Positions 33,761-44,605 of a stretch of 64,000 nt of DNA are shown here, in pieces. Where the stretch lies: assembly GCA_947086415.1 (NCBI GenBank), contig OX352295.1, forward strand, positions 9,493,501-9,557,500, given 5' to 3'. The translations under genes were made by a program, and so were the position numbers. Source of the stretch: Pammene aurita (Eukaryota; Arthropoda; Insecta; Lepidoptera; Tortricidae). Below the pieces are notes generated by a model. It had not been told where the DNA came from. It worked only from the letters and a program-made list of their open reading frames with translations, and searched no databases. Each line of letters opens with the position of its first letter. Position 1 is the stretch's first letter.

Positions 33761-33930
33761 AGGTGCCTTTTGTATAGTATTACCAAAATACCAACCTAGT
33801 TAATAGAGCATAATGAATGGTGCCTTTTGTGTAGATACCTACACCTATTTATTTACCTAAATACCTAGTTAATACGATAAATATGAAGGGTGCGTATTGT
33901 GTTGGTATTACCTAAATACCTACCTATACT
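33761..33930. repeat. Imperfect minisatellite, three units
   Basis: The phrase GGTGCCTTTTGTATAG, followed by ACCxAAATACC and CTAGTTAATA, recurs at about 33761, 33818 and 33887 (there GGTGCGTATTGTGTTGG). Units are about 57-70 bp and diverged. Confidence 0.6.
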
Positions 33931-34207
33931 CATTTTATTTAGATTAGAAAAATCGTGCGATTGTCGTAGTTTTCCCTCATAGGGCTGAACAAAATGGTAA
34001 GTACATAGGCGCAATGGATCTACCCTATGGAAGAAGTTTTTTTGGAGAGAACTCAAAAATGGCTGAATTGATAATGTTCAAAACAATTTTCGTAGAAAGT
34101 ATCTAATAAGGCGCATCTTCTCAAATTTTGTTCATGATGATGTTATGTTTAAAGAACCATTGATTTATGAGCAACATGTTGATATTCAGTAATAACTTTT
34201 TTTAAAT
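33931..34207. other. No gene seen
   Basis: About 280 bases without a supported feature. Confidence 0.3.
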
Positions 34208-34480
34208 TTAGTTACATGTATGGAGCGCCCCACCCCCAAAATATTTTCTTCTGCAATTTAACTACATAACTAAATAGCGGCATACAAAATACACTTTGTT
34301 TAAATTTTAGTATGATACGTCGTATAGTTTCCGAGTAAAATGGCTGTGACATACGGACGGACGGACGTACGGACAGACGGACATGACAAATTATTAGGGT
34401 TCCGTTTTTGCCATTTTGGCTACGGAACCCTAAAAACCGGTCAAGTGCGAATCGGAGTCGCGCCCCGAGGGTTCCATACA
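34208..34480 (-). mobile_element. Copy D: chimera of two AGGGTTCCGTA subfamilies
   Basis: 34208-34436 is the reverse of the type-E copy at 63467: TTAGTTACATGTATGGAGC, ATACGTCGTATAGTTTCCGA, GTAAAATGGCTGTGACATAC, an (ACGG)n run and the hairpin around GCCATTTTGGC. It is followed at once by CCGGTCAAGTGCGAATCGGA and GCGCCCCGAGGGTTCC, the end block of the A/B/C type. Two subfamilies are thus joined, or this is a less deleted ancestor. Confidence 0.7.
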
Positions 34481-34772
34481 TCACACAATTTTAATAATAT
34501 TTTTTCTTGAGTCCGATTCTTAACTTCACCACAAGATATTGATGACAAAAAATAAAAATTTACATTCTCAAAACAAGTCCTTTAATTTACACACTACCAA
34601 TAAAGTTAAAAGCTATAACGGCCAGAAATGGCTTGGTATGCAGTAAAGGGTTAGTTTTTTAAATGATGTGAAACACGAAGTGAAAAACAAAATTCACTAC
34701 AGGGTGTCAGTAAGCGGACATATGTCCGCCAACCGGGTTACCTAACCAACACGCATACCGGTCGCGCAGACA

Positions 34773-34830
34773 ATTTTTTTTATACCACGACGGTGGCAAA
34801 CAAGCACACGGCCCGCCTGATGGTAACTAA
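34773..34830 (-). mobile_element. Retroposon tail (poly-A, GCCACCGTCGTGG type), copy 1
   Basis: A T run followed by TATACCACGACGGTGGCAAA, CAAGCACACGGCCCGCCTGA and TGGTAAC is the reverse of the better copy at 55655-55807. It is a 3' fragment of a retroposon with an A tail. Confidence 0.7.
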
Positions 34831-36273
34831 CAATGACCCTATGGTTTGCAAAACATTTTATTTAATTTTCTTAATTACCCCCTTAAAGCACCAGAGGACA
34901 TACAACCTACAAAATTTCAGATCAATCGATCTAGCAATTTCGGAGCAAATAGACATTGTGATAAGACAGATTAGCACATGCTTCCTTTTAAAGAATTTTG
35001 GCACGGAACCTTAAAAATATTCCAGTTTCCTGAAATTTTAGTGCTCCCGTAATTAAAATGATACCAGCAATTGATACCCAAAAAATGGTTAATTAGGTAG
35101 AAACAAATAGCTGGCAACAAATATTTAAACCAAGCCTGCTTTGAATAATAGATGCCAAGTTAATATTTTTGTTGCCAACCTATTATTTCAAGTGACCAAA
35201 AAATTAACCGGGATTTTTTGGTCAGCTATATATTGCTGCTGTTTTTCAATAATATGATGCCACATGTTTGACGCTTATAAAAAAATATTGTCGCTAAAAT
35301 ATTAATTCACGGCCAATTTATATTATTACATGCCTTAGAAAAGTTGCCGATTCATGTTTTAGATACCCGGAAAATTATAAGCCAATAAAAATTGGAGTGA
35401 CTACGGATTCTATACATTCATGTTATTGTCTATGTTAAAATGCATAGTTAGTTTTACTTATGTTTAAACAGGTATTTAGGTAACGTGCAGTTTCTGCATA
35501 GTTGGCACTGAACGTTTATGAAAATATGACAGATCGATTCGGCAACGGGCAATGCAAACCTCGTAAATTACGGGGGCCATACTCGAAGGTGCGGACCGCG
35601 AGATTTTTTGTGAAGGAAGCCTGTGTATGTAGGTCCAATAGGCATGGGTAGCTTATTTAAAATTATGATGTCTGCCGCATCCACATCCATCTTAGGTACA
35701 TAAGCTACACTACAATTACTCCAACCAACCAAAACACATAACTCTCCCCATATTTAGACAAACCAGACCAATAATGAGATCTTGGCAATATGGCGACGGT
35801 ATTATTAGATCCACCGTCACCCAATACTACGGTAAGAATTAGAAAACCAATTTGTCTGTCTGTCACCACGGTATAGTGGTATTGGGTTTGGTTTACAGGA
35901 ATGGTGGATAAAGATTACGTTTTGACTATTTTTGGAAGTAATTCTGGTTGACGAGTAAAAGGGACGTGTTTGTTTCAATGGTATTTAAGAAAATAGAAAG
36001 GGACAGTATCTATCCATTTATAACTCACTCCCAACTTCGTCACAAAAATAATTAGTAATTCAAAATAATTCATAAAAAAGTTATTAACATCTCATTAACG
36101 TATTATGGTCTATGAATTTTTTTCCCAAGAGATAGGTACTAAGAAAAAAATTATGATCTTTGAACCCATCAGGCATCTTTTTTAAATGCTTAATTTTTAC
36201 TTTTTTTGTACATATACGTATGTAGGCATTATAAAGTAGAAGACGGTTCTCTATACCTTTTCGCCGAATAACC
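34831..36273. other. No gene seen
   Basis: About 1.4 kb. An imperfect inverted repeat built on ACCCAATACTACGGTA and TACxGTGGTATTGGGT lies at about 35816-35895. No coding is recognised. Confidence 0.35.
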
Positions 36274-36476
36274 TTTCCCAAACTGTTTCATTTGCCAATT
36301 GTGTTATTTGGCATACTGCATTTTTTTCTGAAACTATAAGGATTTCAGGATTGTTATAAAACAAACCTAACCTAACGTATCCTAACCTATATGGTTCTAC
36401 ACGATGATTGTAAAACAAACCCTGAAAAGTTAGGTATGCCAAATAACACAGTTGGCAAATGAAATAGTTTGGGAAA
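36274..36476. mobile_element. MITE, 203 bp, TTTCCCAAACT ends
   Basis: TTTCCCAAACTGTTTCATTT at the left and AAATAGTTTGGGAAA at the right pair. The arms, about 43 bp, continue through GTGTTATTTGGCATAC. The centre holds CCTAACCTAACGTATCC. The block GCATTTTTTTCTGAAACT occurs just inside the left arm (36319) and again just outside the right arm (36481). Confidence 0.75.
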
Positions 36477-37577
36477 CACAGCATTTTTTTCTGAAACTGT
36501 AAACTGGGTTTGTTATTTTATTTTCTAAAATAACTATTCTCCTTGCAATACAATTTATAGAGACCTTGGACCAAAATCATGAACAATTGAACCAAGCATA
36601 GATAATCGGAACTTGATAACTGTTTTTACCAATTTAGTTGCCCTATTCTTGGGCAAGGTTGAATGAATTGTCCAATTCAGTTCAATGTCCGCCTTTATGT
36701 TTGTTGAGGCAACAAAACTAAATCGTTAATAACTTTAAAGGCCATAAAACTCCTGTTACCATAACATTACTGGCTCAATGATCACCAGATGTTAGTCGTT
36801 CACATAAAAAGAAAAAAAAACTTAAATTTCGAATCGCTGACTGACGAACTACGACCTTGAACGTGACAAAACGACAGGATTCGAAATTTAAAAAGATATT
36901 AAATTTAGAATCGAGTTCCCGCGGCGCTTCGCTAACGGCCGTTTTAAATATAGAACGGTCTATTCTCGCACAGAGTGAACTCCCGGCCGATGGCTTCTTA
37001 TTGTTTTTGCCAGCAAGTTAAGGGCTATAATGTCATGTGTGTGAAAGGTCTGTTACTAAATAAAATACTTTAGAATTTAGAAAAATACAAGGGGGGGAGG
37101 CAACAGGGGCATTTGTCCTCCCTCCGTCCCTGAGAGAAGTCCTGGATCCGAGTCTGATGATAACCTCGCTTGGTAACGTAATGTAACCCATAAGCTCCAT
37201 TTTTTTTTCTATAAGCACAATAATTAAAATTATAGAGGCGAACCCTAGGGTTCGCTTCTTTTCCATGCCAAATAAGCATACATTCCGGCTTATTGTAAGC
37301 GGTTACTATAGTTTGTAGACACTCGCAACTCCATGGCCATACACATCCGTTTGTCCCTTAACACCGGTGCTCTATTTGTTTATGGTGTTCCGACTTGTTA
37401 TGACGGTTGTGTTTGCGTCAGTGGCTTTTATTTCTTCCGTACCATAGACACCGATATCCGTTTTCTAAATTCAAATCTAGAATATCGACTAGTTTGCGTT
37501 CGTCTATCTGAGTGAAGGTGTGCTAAATACTTGGATATTTTTAGATGTAGGAAATTCCGTGCCTACCTGCGATGCAT
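36477..37577. other. No gene; possible small repeat remnants
   Basis: About 1.1 kb. TTAAATTTCGAATC at 36820 and GGATTCGAAATTTAA at 36879 form a short inverted repeat. 37090-37155 has G-run sequence and TCCTGGATCCGAGTC, reminiscent of hAT-type nonautonomous ends, but no matching end was found. Confidence 0.3.
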
Positions 37578-37657
37578 CATTTGTACGGCCTAATGAGTAT
37601 TGGTGTAAGTATATATGTATATATACCTACGTCAATACTCATTAGGCCGCACAAATG
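37578..37657. repeat. 80-bp near-perfect palindrome
   Basis: The left arm CATTTGTACGGCCTAATGAG continues through TATTGGTGTAAGTATATAT. The right arm is its reverse complement with about four mismatches and almost no loop. Such a structure fits a tiny MITE or a hairpin transcript. Confidence 0.8.
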
Positions 37658-38204
37658 TAAACAAAACTTCAACTACATGGAATTTTGTAAGACTTCCAAA
37701 TCTTAGGAAGAGCTTTAGTAACAAGAATGCATCTTTTTAATTCGTTTTCGTTTCTGCGTCATTGTGTATTTTTCGAGATAGAAATGTATGTGAATTATAT
37801 ACTTTCTACAATTTTATATTTGTATAATAATTATTAGTTTTAATATTCATTTATGAAATCTCAACTCTATTTAATTAAATTTTAGACTAAAATAATCGAT
37901 TAACATAAATTGCATACATAATTAGACAACAAATATGGACTATTAATTATGCACTGGAAAGACGCAAATTATTTACCTACGTCTGTTTAAATTAATACGT
38001 TTTACATTTACTTATTCAGATTTCCTAGGATTTATTAAAAAACGATGTCTTTATCTGTAGACTGTGAATTATGACAAACGTTATTGCACAAACAAACCAT
38101 TGGGCCAAATGCCAAAGACATATACAAAAGGTAAATTCGGGGTCAGCAGAAAAGTCAAATAATGTATTACAAACTTCAAATCCTTCCTTTTAAAGATCCA
38201 CCAT
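37658..38204. other. No gene seen
   Basis: About 550 bases of AT-rich DNA without a supported feature. Confidence 0.35.
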
Positions 38205-38345
38205 GGTTTCATTGTCAGCTTATACCCATAAACTTGTGATTTATATTATTTTTTTGTAAAAATAATAAATATCCGTTAATTACTTATATTACAGTGAAAA
38301 CGAATTTCTTTAATAACTAATATTTTGTCATGTGTCAAATGTTTT
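38205..38345 (+). repeat. Dispersed repeat also present at 63335-63466
   Basis: CATGGTTTCATTGTCAGCTT, ATAAACTTGTGATTTA, CAGTGAAAACGAATTTCTTT and AATATTTTGTCATGTGTCAA recur in the same order near 63336-63464. At 63467 the repeat is followed by an AGGGTTCCGTA-type end; here it is followed by a T run. No coding. Confidence 0.65.
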
Positions 38346-39016
38346 TTTTTGCCATTGAGTACCAGGAGGACATCCCTAAGATTTTTTTGTCCCAAAAGTT
38401 GTGGTGAAAATCACTACAAGTCTATACTACTCTTTGATTCAGTCATTAGCTGTCAACCACCAAACATGGCGCACAAAATTTGTTCTAGATGTCATATCTA
38501 GTAGAATACATAATAAAACAATGTTTTATTCCTAGAAAGTCAGCCATATTGGTTTACAACTTTACAATATGCTATACACATATTACCTACTGCTTATTTA
38601 TTAAGTTATCATTGTTATCAATAGCCAAAACTTTAAAATTAGAACAAATATTAATATTTCTTGTTCATTTAATATTTATCCAAAAGTGATTCCTTATTAA
38701 TTTTACAAACATATGAATCTCTAAACAAACATTCGTGTTGTTTACACTAGCGATACTTAGCCCTGTCATAACAGTCGGCTCCGCTTTCCTTTTGACATTA
38801 TATCTTGACATCTGCCAAATGTGAACAAGCCGAAAGCATCAGCTGTGTTGAGTTTATTTTATGGTTCCGTGGGCAAATTTGCAAAAAATGGAACCCTTAC
38901 AGTTTCTCTGCTTTCAAAAACTTTACGCCGCTCTCCTTTTATTTTCAAATCGTTGCAACAAAAAAATTAAAAATATATTGACTTCTTAAAATTATGACAA
39001 AACCCTAGGTAACGCG
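38346..39016. other. No gene; weak AGGGTTCCGTA-type remnant
   Basis: At 38861-38900 TATGGTTCCGTGGGCAAATT and AAATGGAACCCTTACAG resemble the left hairpin of the AGGGTTCCGTA family. Nothing else is recognised. Confidence 0.3.
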
Positions 39017-39457
39017 TGACCAAAAATATATGATCATGCGCCATGTTACGGAATTTCATTGGAACTAATTTCTTACACTGGCAATAATTTTAATGACAGG
39101 ATGATATGCATGTGGGAGTGCATGTGATAGGCTGTAACTCTTGTCAGTGTCATTGTGGCGGTTTACTTGAATAATAATAAGGTGTCGAATATTACATAAT
39201 AAACGAAAAAAAAATATCTATAGTCAAGAGCGAAATATTGTAAATAGTGTATATAATAAACTGCTGCAAGTAATACGCTTGGGAAATGAAACCATTTCGC
39301 TGTGAAATATTTTCAAATTAATATCAAAGCTGACAGGTAAACAAATCAAAATGTCACCATACCATAGAGAATAATACGCTCTATAGCTATACTGAACTGT
39401 TGCCATATAAATGACAATAATAGGGCCCTCTTGACAATGATCATATATTTCTGGTCA
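39017..39457. mobile_element. MITE with TGACCAAAAATATATGATCA ends, 441 bp
   Basis: TGACCAAAAATATATGATCA and TGATCATATATTTCTGGTCA form a 20-bp terminal inverted repeat with one mismatch. Next to the ends lie GCGCCATGTTACGGAATTTC and TAGGGCCCTCTTGACAA. The interior is AT-rich and non-coding. Confidence 0.75.
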
Positions 39458-40434
39458 GGCCTTTAGTTACTTTTTTAGGTACTTTATAGGTTTTTGATAT
39501 GGATATATCATTGTGTATGTACTGTGCGTTGTAGAATGCGCAACTGACCGGTTATTCCATATTTAAATATTAGTGGGCTATCGTTTTTGTTGATAAATTA
39601 TCTTTTATCGTCATAACCCATGTTCTCATAATAGATATCCCATTATCACAATAAAATATGCTTATCTGCTCTAAATAACAAAATCATATGTAAAAAACAA
39701 AGCAGTGACCTATTATCGTTAGTCGCTAGTTTACTTTGTAAAAAAAACCTGTTTTGTAAAGTATTGTTGTTTTTATTTCAAATGACCTAAAAAAAATTCG
39801 AGATACCAACGGTAATTGTTAATTTTGTAAAAATACTCAAACCATTTCCGTACACTTATTATTATTACATATGCTTATTTATATTAAGTTTTTTTACTTC
39901 CCGTTTTATTTATCCTGTTTATTTTCTTTAAAGGTAAAAACGGTTTAGAATCAACTGTAAATATGTGCGCAAATGAACTGTGAAGAGAAGTTTGAAAACG
40001 CGAATTTGAAAAAAGAATGTCAACGGTTCACTGAGGCGCGCAGTGTGTAACAGGCCTAAAAATTCCGGACTACGCGCCTGCGGACGGGCAAATGGGTACG
40101 TTTTTTTAGCTTGTGTGAACTAGCCCTATAGTAGGTATACTAGATGAGTAGCCTACGGACAGGTGGTGGCATTATTGAGCAGAGAGGGCGATGGAATCGC
40201 CTACGTTACATTTTATGATTGAATGACTAATGACTAAATTATTTTTTTGTCCTAAACATACATTTCTTATTTAAGTTGTGCCAATATTTTCGGATCAAAT
40301 TATTGAATTCTCACTCGTTTTCTCCGCTAGACCTATGGCTGAGGTTTACAACTCTTTTTTGGTCTGCCTAATTCAATTCAGTAATAATATGAAGAATAAT
40401 TATATATTATTATATTGTTAGTTATGGCCTCCTA
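39458..40434. other. No gene seen
   Basis: About 980 bases without a supported feature. Confidence 0.35.
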
Positions 40435-40585
40435 GCCCAGTCGGTAGTGACCCTGCCTACGAAGCAGGAGGTTCCGGGTTCGAATCCTGGTCAGGGCATT
40501 TATTTGTGTGTTTATCACAGATATTTCTTCCTGAGCTATGGATGTTTTCTATGTATTTAAGTATTTATCCATATTTATCTATTAC
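40435..40585 (+). mobile_element. SINE with tRNA-Arg(ACG)-like head
   Basis: The head has A-box TAGCCCAGTCGG and B-box GGTTCGAATCC. The anticodon arm CCTGC, CTACGAA, GCAGG gives anticodon ACG (Arg), and the T arm CCGGG, TTCGAAT, CCTGG is perfect. The acceptor ends do not pair, so it is a SINE head and not a tRNA gene. The body ATTTATTTGTGTGTTTATCA continues to a TATTTAT-rich tail. Pieces of the same family are at 42640, 47978 and 49556. Confidence 0.8.
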
Positions 40586-42620
40586 TAGCTTGTTCCCGCG
40601 GCTTCGCCCGCGTACTAAAAGTACTAAAAAATGAGGTTCTCAGTTAGACTCGTATGTTTGTATGTAGGAATGTATGTTTGTCCGCGATCATCTTGTGTTT
40701 CGCTGAACCGATTTAGAAGTGGTTTTCGGAAAAGTATTCGTTACATTCTGGAGGTATCGGTATACCACGTTTTGAAGACGGCGGTTCCCTCATTTTTTAT
40801 TTTAAAGAAATTATTGCAATAATTGTTTAATTGTTACGCCATCAACGACTTACTACTGAGAGATTATGATTAATACAGATTTCTACTCTTGAATAGAAGC
40901 TTTTCCCCGCGACTTCATTTGCGTGGAATTAGTAATCCACCCTCCTTTTTACCCGCTTAAGGAATGACTTCTGGGATAACAACTATTATATATCCTTCCC
41001 CAGAACGCAAAATATCTCCATACCAAATCATCTAAATAGGTTCAACGGATATTAATTTCCCATACAAACTTTCAACCCCCGTTTCACCCCCTAGAGGGTT
41101 GATTTTCGAGATAAAAACTATCCTATATTATTTACCGCGACTCAATCTATATAATATGTACCAAGTTTCATTTCAATCGTCTGTTCAGCGGTTAATAATT
41201 CGCCATACAAACTACCAACATGTTTTCTACCCCTCTAAGATTGATTTTCGGCTTAAAAAATATTCTATATTGTTTCCTGGGACTCAAACTATCATCATCA
41301 TCATCATCATCATCATCAGCCTATATTAGTCCACTGCTGGACATAGACCTCCCCTAACGAGCGCCATAGCGCCCTGTCTTCAGCTTGCCGCATCCAGCAT
41401 CTGCCTGCAGTCTTTCGCAGATCGTCATCCCACCTAGCCTCCCACTCAAACTATATCCACAACAAAATTATCTAAATCGGTTCGCGGTAAAAAAATCTCC
41501 ATACAAACCTCCATCCCCCATTTCACCCCATTAAAGATCGATTTTCGAGATAAAAACTGTCCCATTTCGTTTCCCGGTACACAAACTATCTCTATACCAA
41601 GTTTCATCTACTTACTTACTATTGGTTCAACGTTTAAAAATTCCCCATACAAACTATCAACCCCCATTTCACCCCCTTAAGTGTTGATTTCGTAATCAGC
41701 GACCCGATAAACCATAGAAACAATACTCATGTCGATGTAAAAATTTTGTCACCACATTTCCCCCTTATGGGTTGAATTCTCAAAAAAGCTGAAACACTTG
41801 TTTTCTCATTTAGCGTTAGGAATACTCCTGTAAAGTTTCGAATAAAATAGTTGAACTAATCTCGTTTCCCGTACAAACTTTGAACCCCATTTCCCCCCTT
41901 AGGAGGTAAATAAAAAAAAAATATTTCTTAGTGCATCCCTATGCCTTATAAGGACGTACCACCTACGTACCACATTTGGAATCTCTAGAACCAGCGGTTT
42001 GGGCTGTGCGTTGATATGTCAGTCAGTTTCTTCTTTTATATATTTAGAAGAAGATTGCAATTTGGCACAAATACTTTCAAGAATTTTCATGTCCACAATA
42101 TTAAATTTCAAAATCGATGCCATTTTCTTAATTAACGTCCCAAAAAATCACAAAAACGACACCCATATGGATATTTAGACATTTCAACCCCATTGTACCC
42201 TAACAGAGGAGATGGTATTTCACGTCCGCCACGTCGGATTTTAAAATCGTTGTTGTTTTCATAATCAACGACCCGATAAACCATAGAAACAATACCCATG
42301 TTGATTTTCAGACTTTTTGACCACATTTCCCCCTGTTAGGGGTTGAATTCTCAAAAAACCTGCAATACGTATTTACTCATTTATTGTTAGGAATACTTCT
42401 GTGAAGTTTCGAATAAAATAGACTAACTAATCTTGTTTCCCCATACAAACTTTGGACCCCCATTTCACCCCCTTAGGGGATGAATTTTGAAAAATCCTTT
42501 CTTAGCGCACCCCTAGACCTTATAAGGAACCTACGTGCCAAATTTGGAATCTCTAGAACCAGCGGTTTGGACTGTGCGTTGATAGATCACTATGTCAGTC
42601 AGTCACCTTTGAGTTATATG
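40586..42620 (+). mobile_element. Long internally duplicated repeat (CCCGCGGCTTCGCCCGCGT start)
   Basis: It starts ACTAGCTTGTTCCCGCGGCT, TCGCCCGCGT. The body is a series of imperfect modules with CCATACAAACTxTCAACCCC, ATTTCACCCCCTTA, GATTTTCGAGATAAAAACT and ATACCAAGTTTCAT. A block from AACGACCCGATAAACCATAG to AGAACCAGCGGTTTGG, then TGTGCGTTGAT, occurs twice (about 41697-42030 and 42267-42585). It ends in TCAGTCAGTCACC. No ORF of note. It is a very common lepidopteran repeat whose class I cannot fix. An RTE tail is inserted at 41293-41443. Confidence 0.65.
41293..41443 (-). mobile_element. 5'-truncated RTE tail with 11-bp target duplication
   Basis: A 151-bp insert starts with (CAT)n and reads, on the minus strand, the 3' end of an RTE LINE (plus-strand landmarks GTCCACTGCTGGACATAGAC and CTCCCCTAACGAG). 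ACTCAAACTAT flanks it at 41282-41292 and 41444-41454. This fixes the insertion and the minus orientation. Confidence 0.85.
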
Positions 42621-42639
42621 TATATAGATATATGTATAT

Positions 42640-42737
42640 CATAATCTAGTACCCATAAGACAAGCCTTATTGAGCTTACTGTGGGCCTAGGTCGATTTGT
42701 GTAAGATTGTCCATATTTATTTATTTATTTATTTATA
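42640..42737 (+). mobile_element. SINE tail fragment
   Basis: TAGTACCCATAAGACAAGCC, TTATTGAGCTTACTG and GATTTGTGTAAGATTGTCC, then (ATTT)n, match the 3' half of the SINE copy at 47978-48147 (reverse). The tRNA-like head is absent. Confidence 0.6.
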
Positions 42738-42902
42738 ATTCAATCATTCGATCCAAAAATATTGGCACTACTTGACTAACAAATGTATGTTTTAGACAAA
42801 AAAATATATAATCATTAGTCATTCAATCATAAAATGTAACCTAGGCGACTCCATTGCCCTCTCGGCTCAATAATACCACCACCTGACCGTACGCTAAATG
42901 AG

Positions 42903-43080
42903 TACAGTCAGCAACGAAAGTTGCCGAACGTAATAATACAAAAGTATTATACATATAAATAGGTATTACATGAGTTACTGAACAGCGCCGTTTTGTTTTT
43001 GTAACATTTGTAATATTTAGGTATGTGTCTAGTTACTTTTGTAATCTCATTTCGTTCGGCAACTTTTGTTGTTGACTATA
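42903..43080. mobile_element. TACAGTC-end MITE, diverged copy
   Basis: TACAGTCAGCAACGAAAGTT and GCCGAACG pair with CGTTCGGCAACTTTTGTTGT, TGACTATA. The right terminus has mutated from ACTGTA to ACTATA. The centre has a CAAAAGTATTATACATA segment. Confidence 0.7.
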
Positions 43081-43325
43081 ACTATAGTAACAATTATTTT
43101 TTGTTAAAATTTTATGTACAAAATTTTTTTTTTCACGGCGACAATTTTACAATAGCGCTGAATATAAACATGACTCCCTAAAACATGCATTATCTGTAAT
43201 CTATGAACTTAAGAAAATGTATGTATGTTAAAATATTTTGGTAGAAAGTAATACAGGTATAACAAGTACGAGGGTTGCTACTTATATATCCGGAAACAAA
43301 CAAACGTACACGGCTGAAAATGGTT

Positions 43326-43910
43326 TTATTGTTTTTCAAAGTATTCCCCTTGATGATCTATGCACTTTTGCATTCGCGTGAACCAATTTTTAAAGCACTT
43401 CTGCCACTCCGCCTGAGGTACCTCCATAACGTGTTGTTTGAATGCGTCGACAGCATCTTCAGCGGTCGAAAATCGTTGACCGCGTAATTTATTCTTTATA
43501 TTTGGAAATAAATAAAAATCGTTGGGTGCCAAGTCAGGGCTGTACGGCGGATGACCCGTTAATTCCACATTTTGACCCTCCAAAAATAGAGTTGTTTCGC
43601 GTGACGTATGACAGCTGGCATTGTCATGATGAAGGATGATTCTTCGTCGCTGGTTAGTTTTACGAATTTGTTCAAATACTTCCGGTAAGCAAATGGTCGT
43701 GTACCACTCTGAATTAACCGTTCTACGGTTTTCTAGTGGCACTGTAGCTACATGGCCATTAATACCGAAGAAGCAGGCCACCATTTGTTTCAATGTACTT
43801 TTTGCACGAGTAACTTTCGTAGGGTTCGGCTCATTTTGAAACACCCATACCGTTGATTGTTGCTTCGTTTCGGGATCGTATGCATAGATCCAGGATTCGT
43901 CACCTGTATA
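43326..43910 (-). pseudogene. mariner transposase, C-terminal catalytic part
   Basis: The frame reads GDESWIYAYDPETKQQ and WVFQNEPNPTK, then VACFFGINGHVATVPLENRR, ILHHDNASCHTS and PPYSPDLAPNDFYLFP, ending GEYFEKQ at the stop. The second and third catalytic aspartates (HHDNA and PNDFY) are separated by 34 residues, the D,D34D signature of mariner, and the first Asp is in GDESW. All three acids are present. A start codon within this half exists at 43844, but the N-terminal DNA-binding half is cut off by the insert. Confidence 0.9.
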
Positions 43911-44062
43911 CAGAGAGTTCTAAACCAGGAGAGGCCCTGAGTATCATTTCCCCTCTGTCAAAAGTATTGGCGGAAAATCTAGTACATCTATAAAAACTAT
44001 TTCAATAATCGATGTCACGCCATTTTCGTCATCGCTGTCAATGGATAACAAGCTCCGTGAAA

Positions 44063-44143
44063 ATGCCCTTATGCGCTGTTTTTGGATGTAAAAAAATGTA
44101 ATATTTCGTCTAGTTTACAAAAAGATGAAATACCATTTCAGAT
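44063..44143 (+). pseudogene. THAP zinc-finger first-exon remnant
   Basis: From ATG at 44063 the frame reads MPLCAVFGCKK. After one extra A in an A run (44090-44096) it continues CNISSSLQKDEIPFQ. M-P-x-C-x4-C is the start of the C2CH THAP DNA-binding finger, found in P-element transposases and domesticated relatives. The reading ends at 44143, directly before GTAAGT, a consensus 5' splice site, so this looks like a first exon as in P elements. The second half of the finger (C-x2-H) and the transposase core are not seen. The extra A breaks the frame. Confidence 0.6.
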
Positions 44144-44488
44144 GTAAGTACAGTTTTACTTTATTTATCATTACTTTCGTAATAAAAGATTTAACCTAAA
44201 TCGAAAATCAAGCTTCGTTTACAGAATCGATTCAAAGACAATCGTTTTCTTTCTGACGGGCAGTAACTATTTGACGTTTGACACTTCTCCATATTTAACG
44301 CGCTTAAGGATTGCTGTCTTCTATATTTTGTTTGAAAATACAATCAAAAATGATCCTTGGCTTTTTTGTTTGACATTTCCAAAGACTGCATCCAATAATG
44401 AACCATATGTTAACATTTGTACAGTCGACTATCTATTGCTCCATTTAGTGTTATGAAGTATAAAAAGAATATGTCAAATATGTTTGGT

Positions 44489-44605
44489 GTTTTCAAGTCA
44501 AAGGTACATCTTTGTCGGTTGTCAATAAAGCGTTGCTGCCATAAGAATTCATTTAGAAATAAACTGTATTAACAACCGACAATGATGTACCTTTGACTTG
44601 AAAAC
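44489..44605. mobile_element. Small MITE inside the P-like insertion
   Basis: GTTTTCAAGTCAAAGGTACA at the left pairs with GTACCTTTGACTTGAAAAC at the right; the arms extend through TTTGTCGGTTGT. It is 117 bp with a 40-nt spacer. It is the third nesting level: MITE in P-like element in mariner. Confidence 0.75.

Noticed and set aside
36361..36387. Telomeric (CCTAA)n repeat
   Set aside because: Only two or three imperfect CCTAA units inside a MITE centre; not a telomere array.
37090..37155. hAT-type MITE end (G-run and CTGGATCCG)
   Set aside because: Only one end-like segment; no matching inverted end or 8-bp duplication found.
40435..40510. tRNA-Arg gene
   Set aside because: Anticodon and T arms are good, but the acceptor stem does not pair and a SINE body follows directly.
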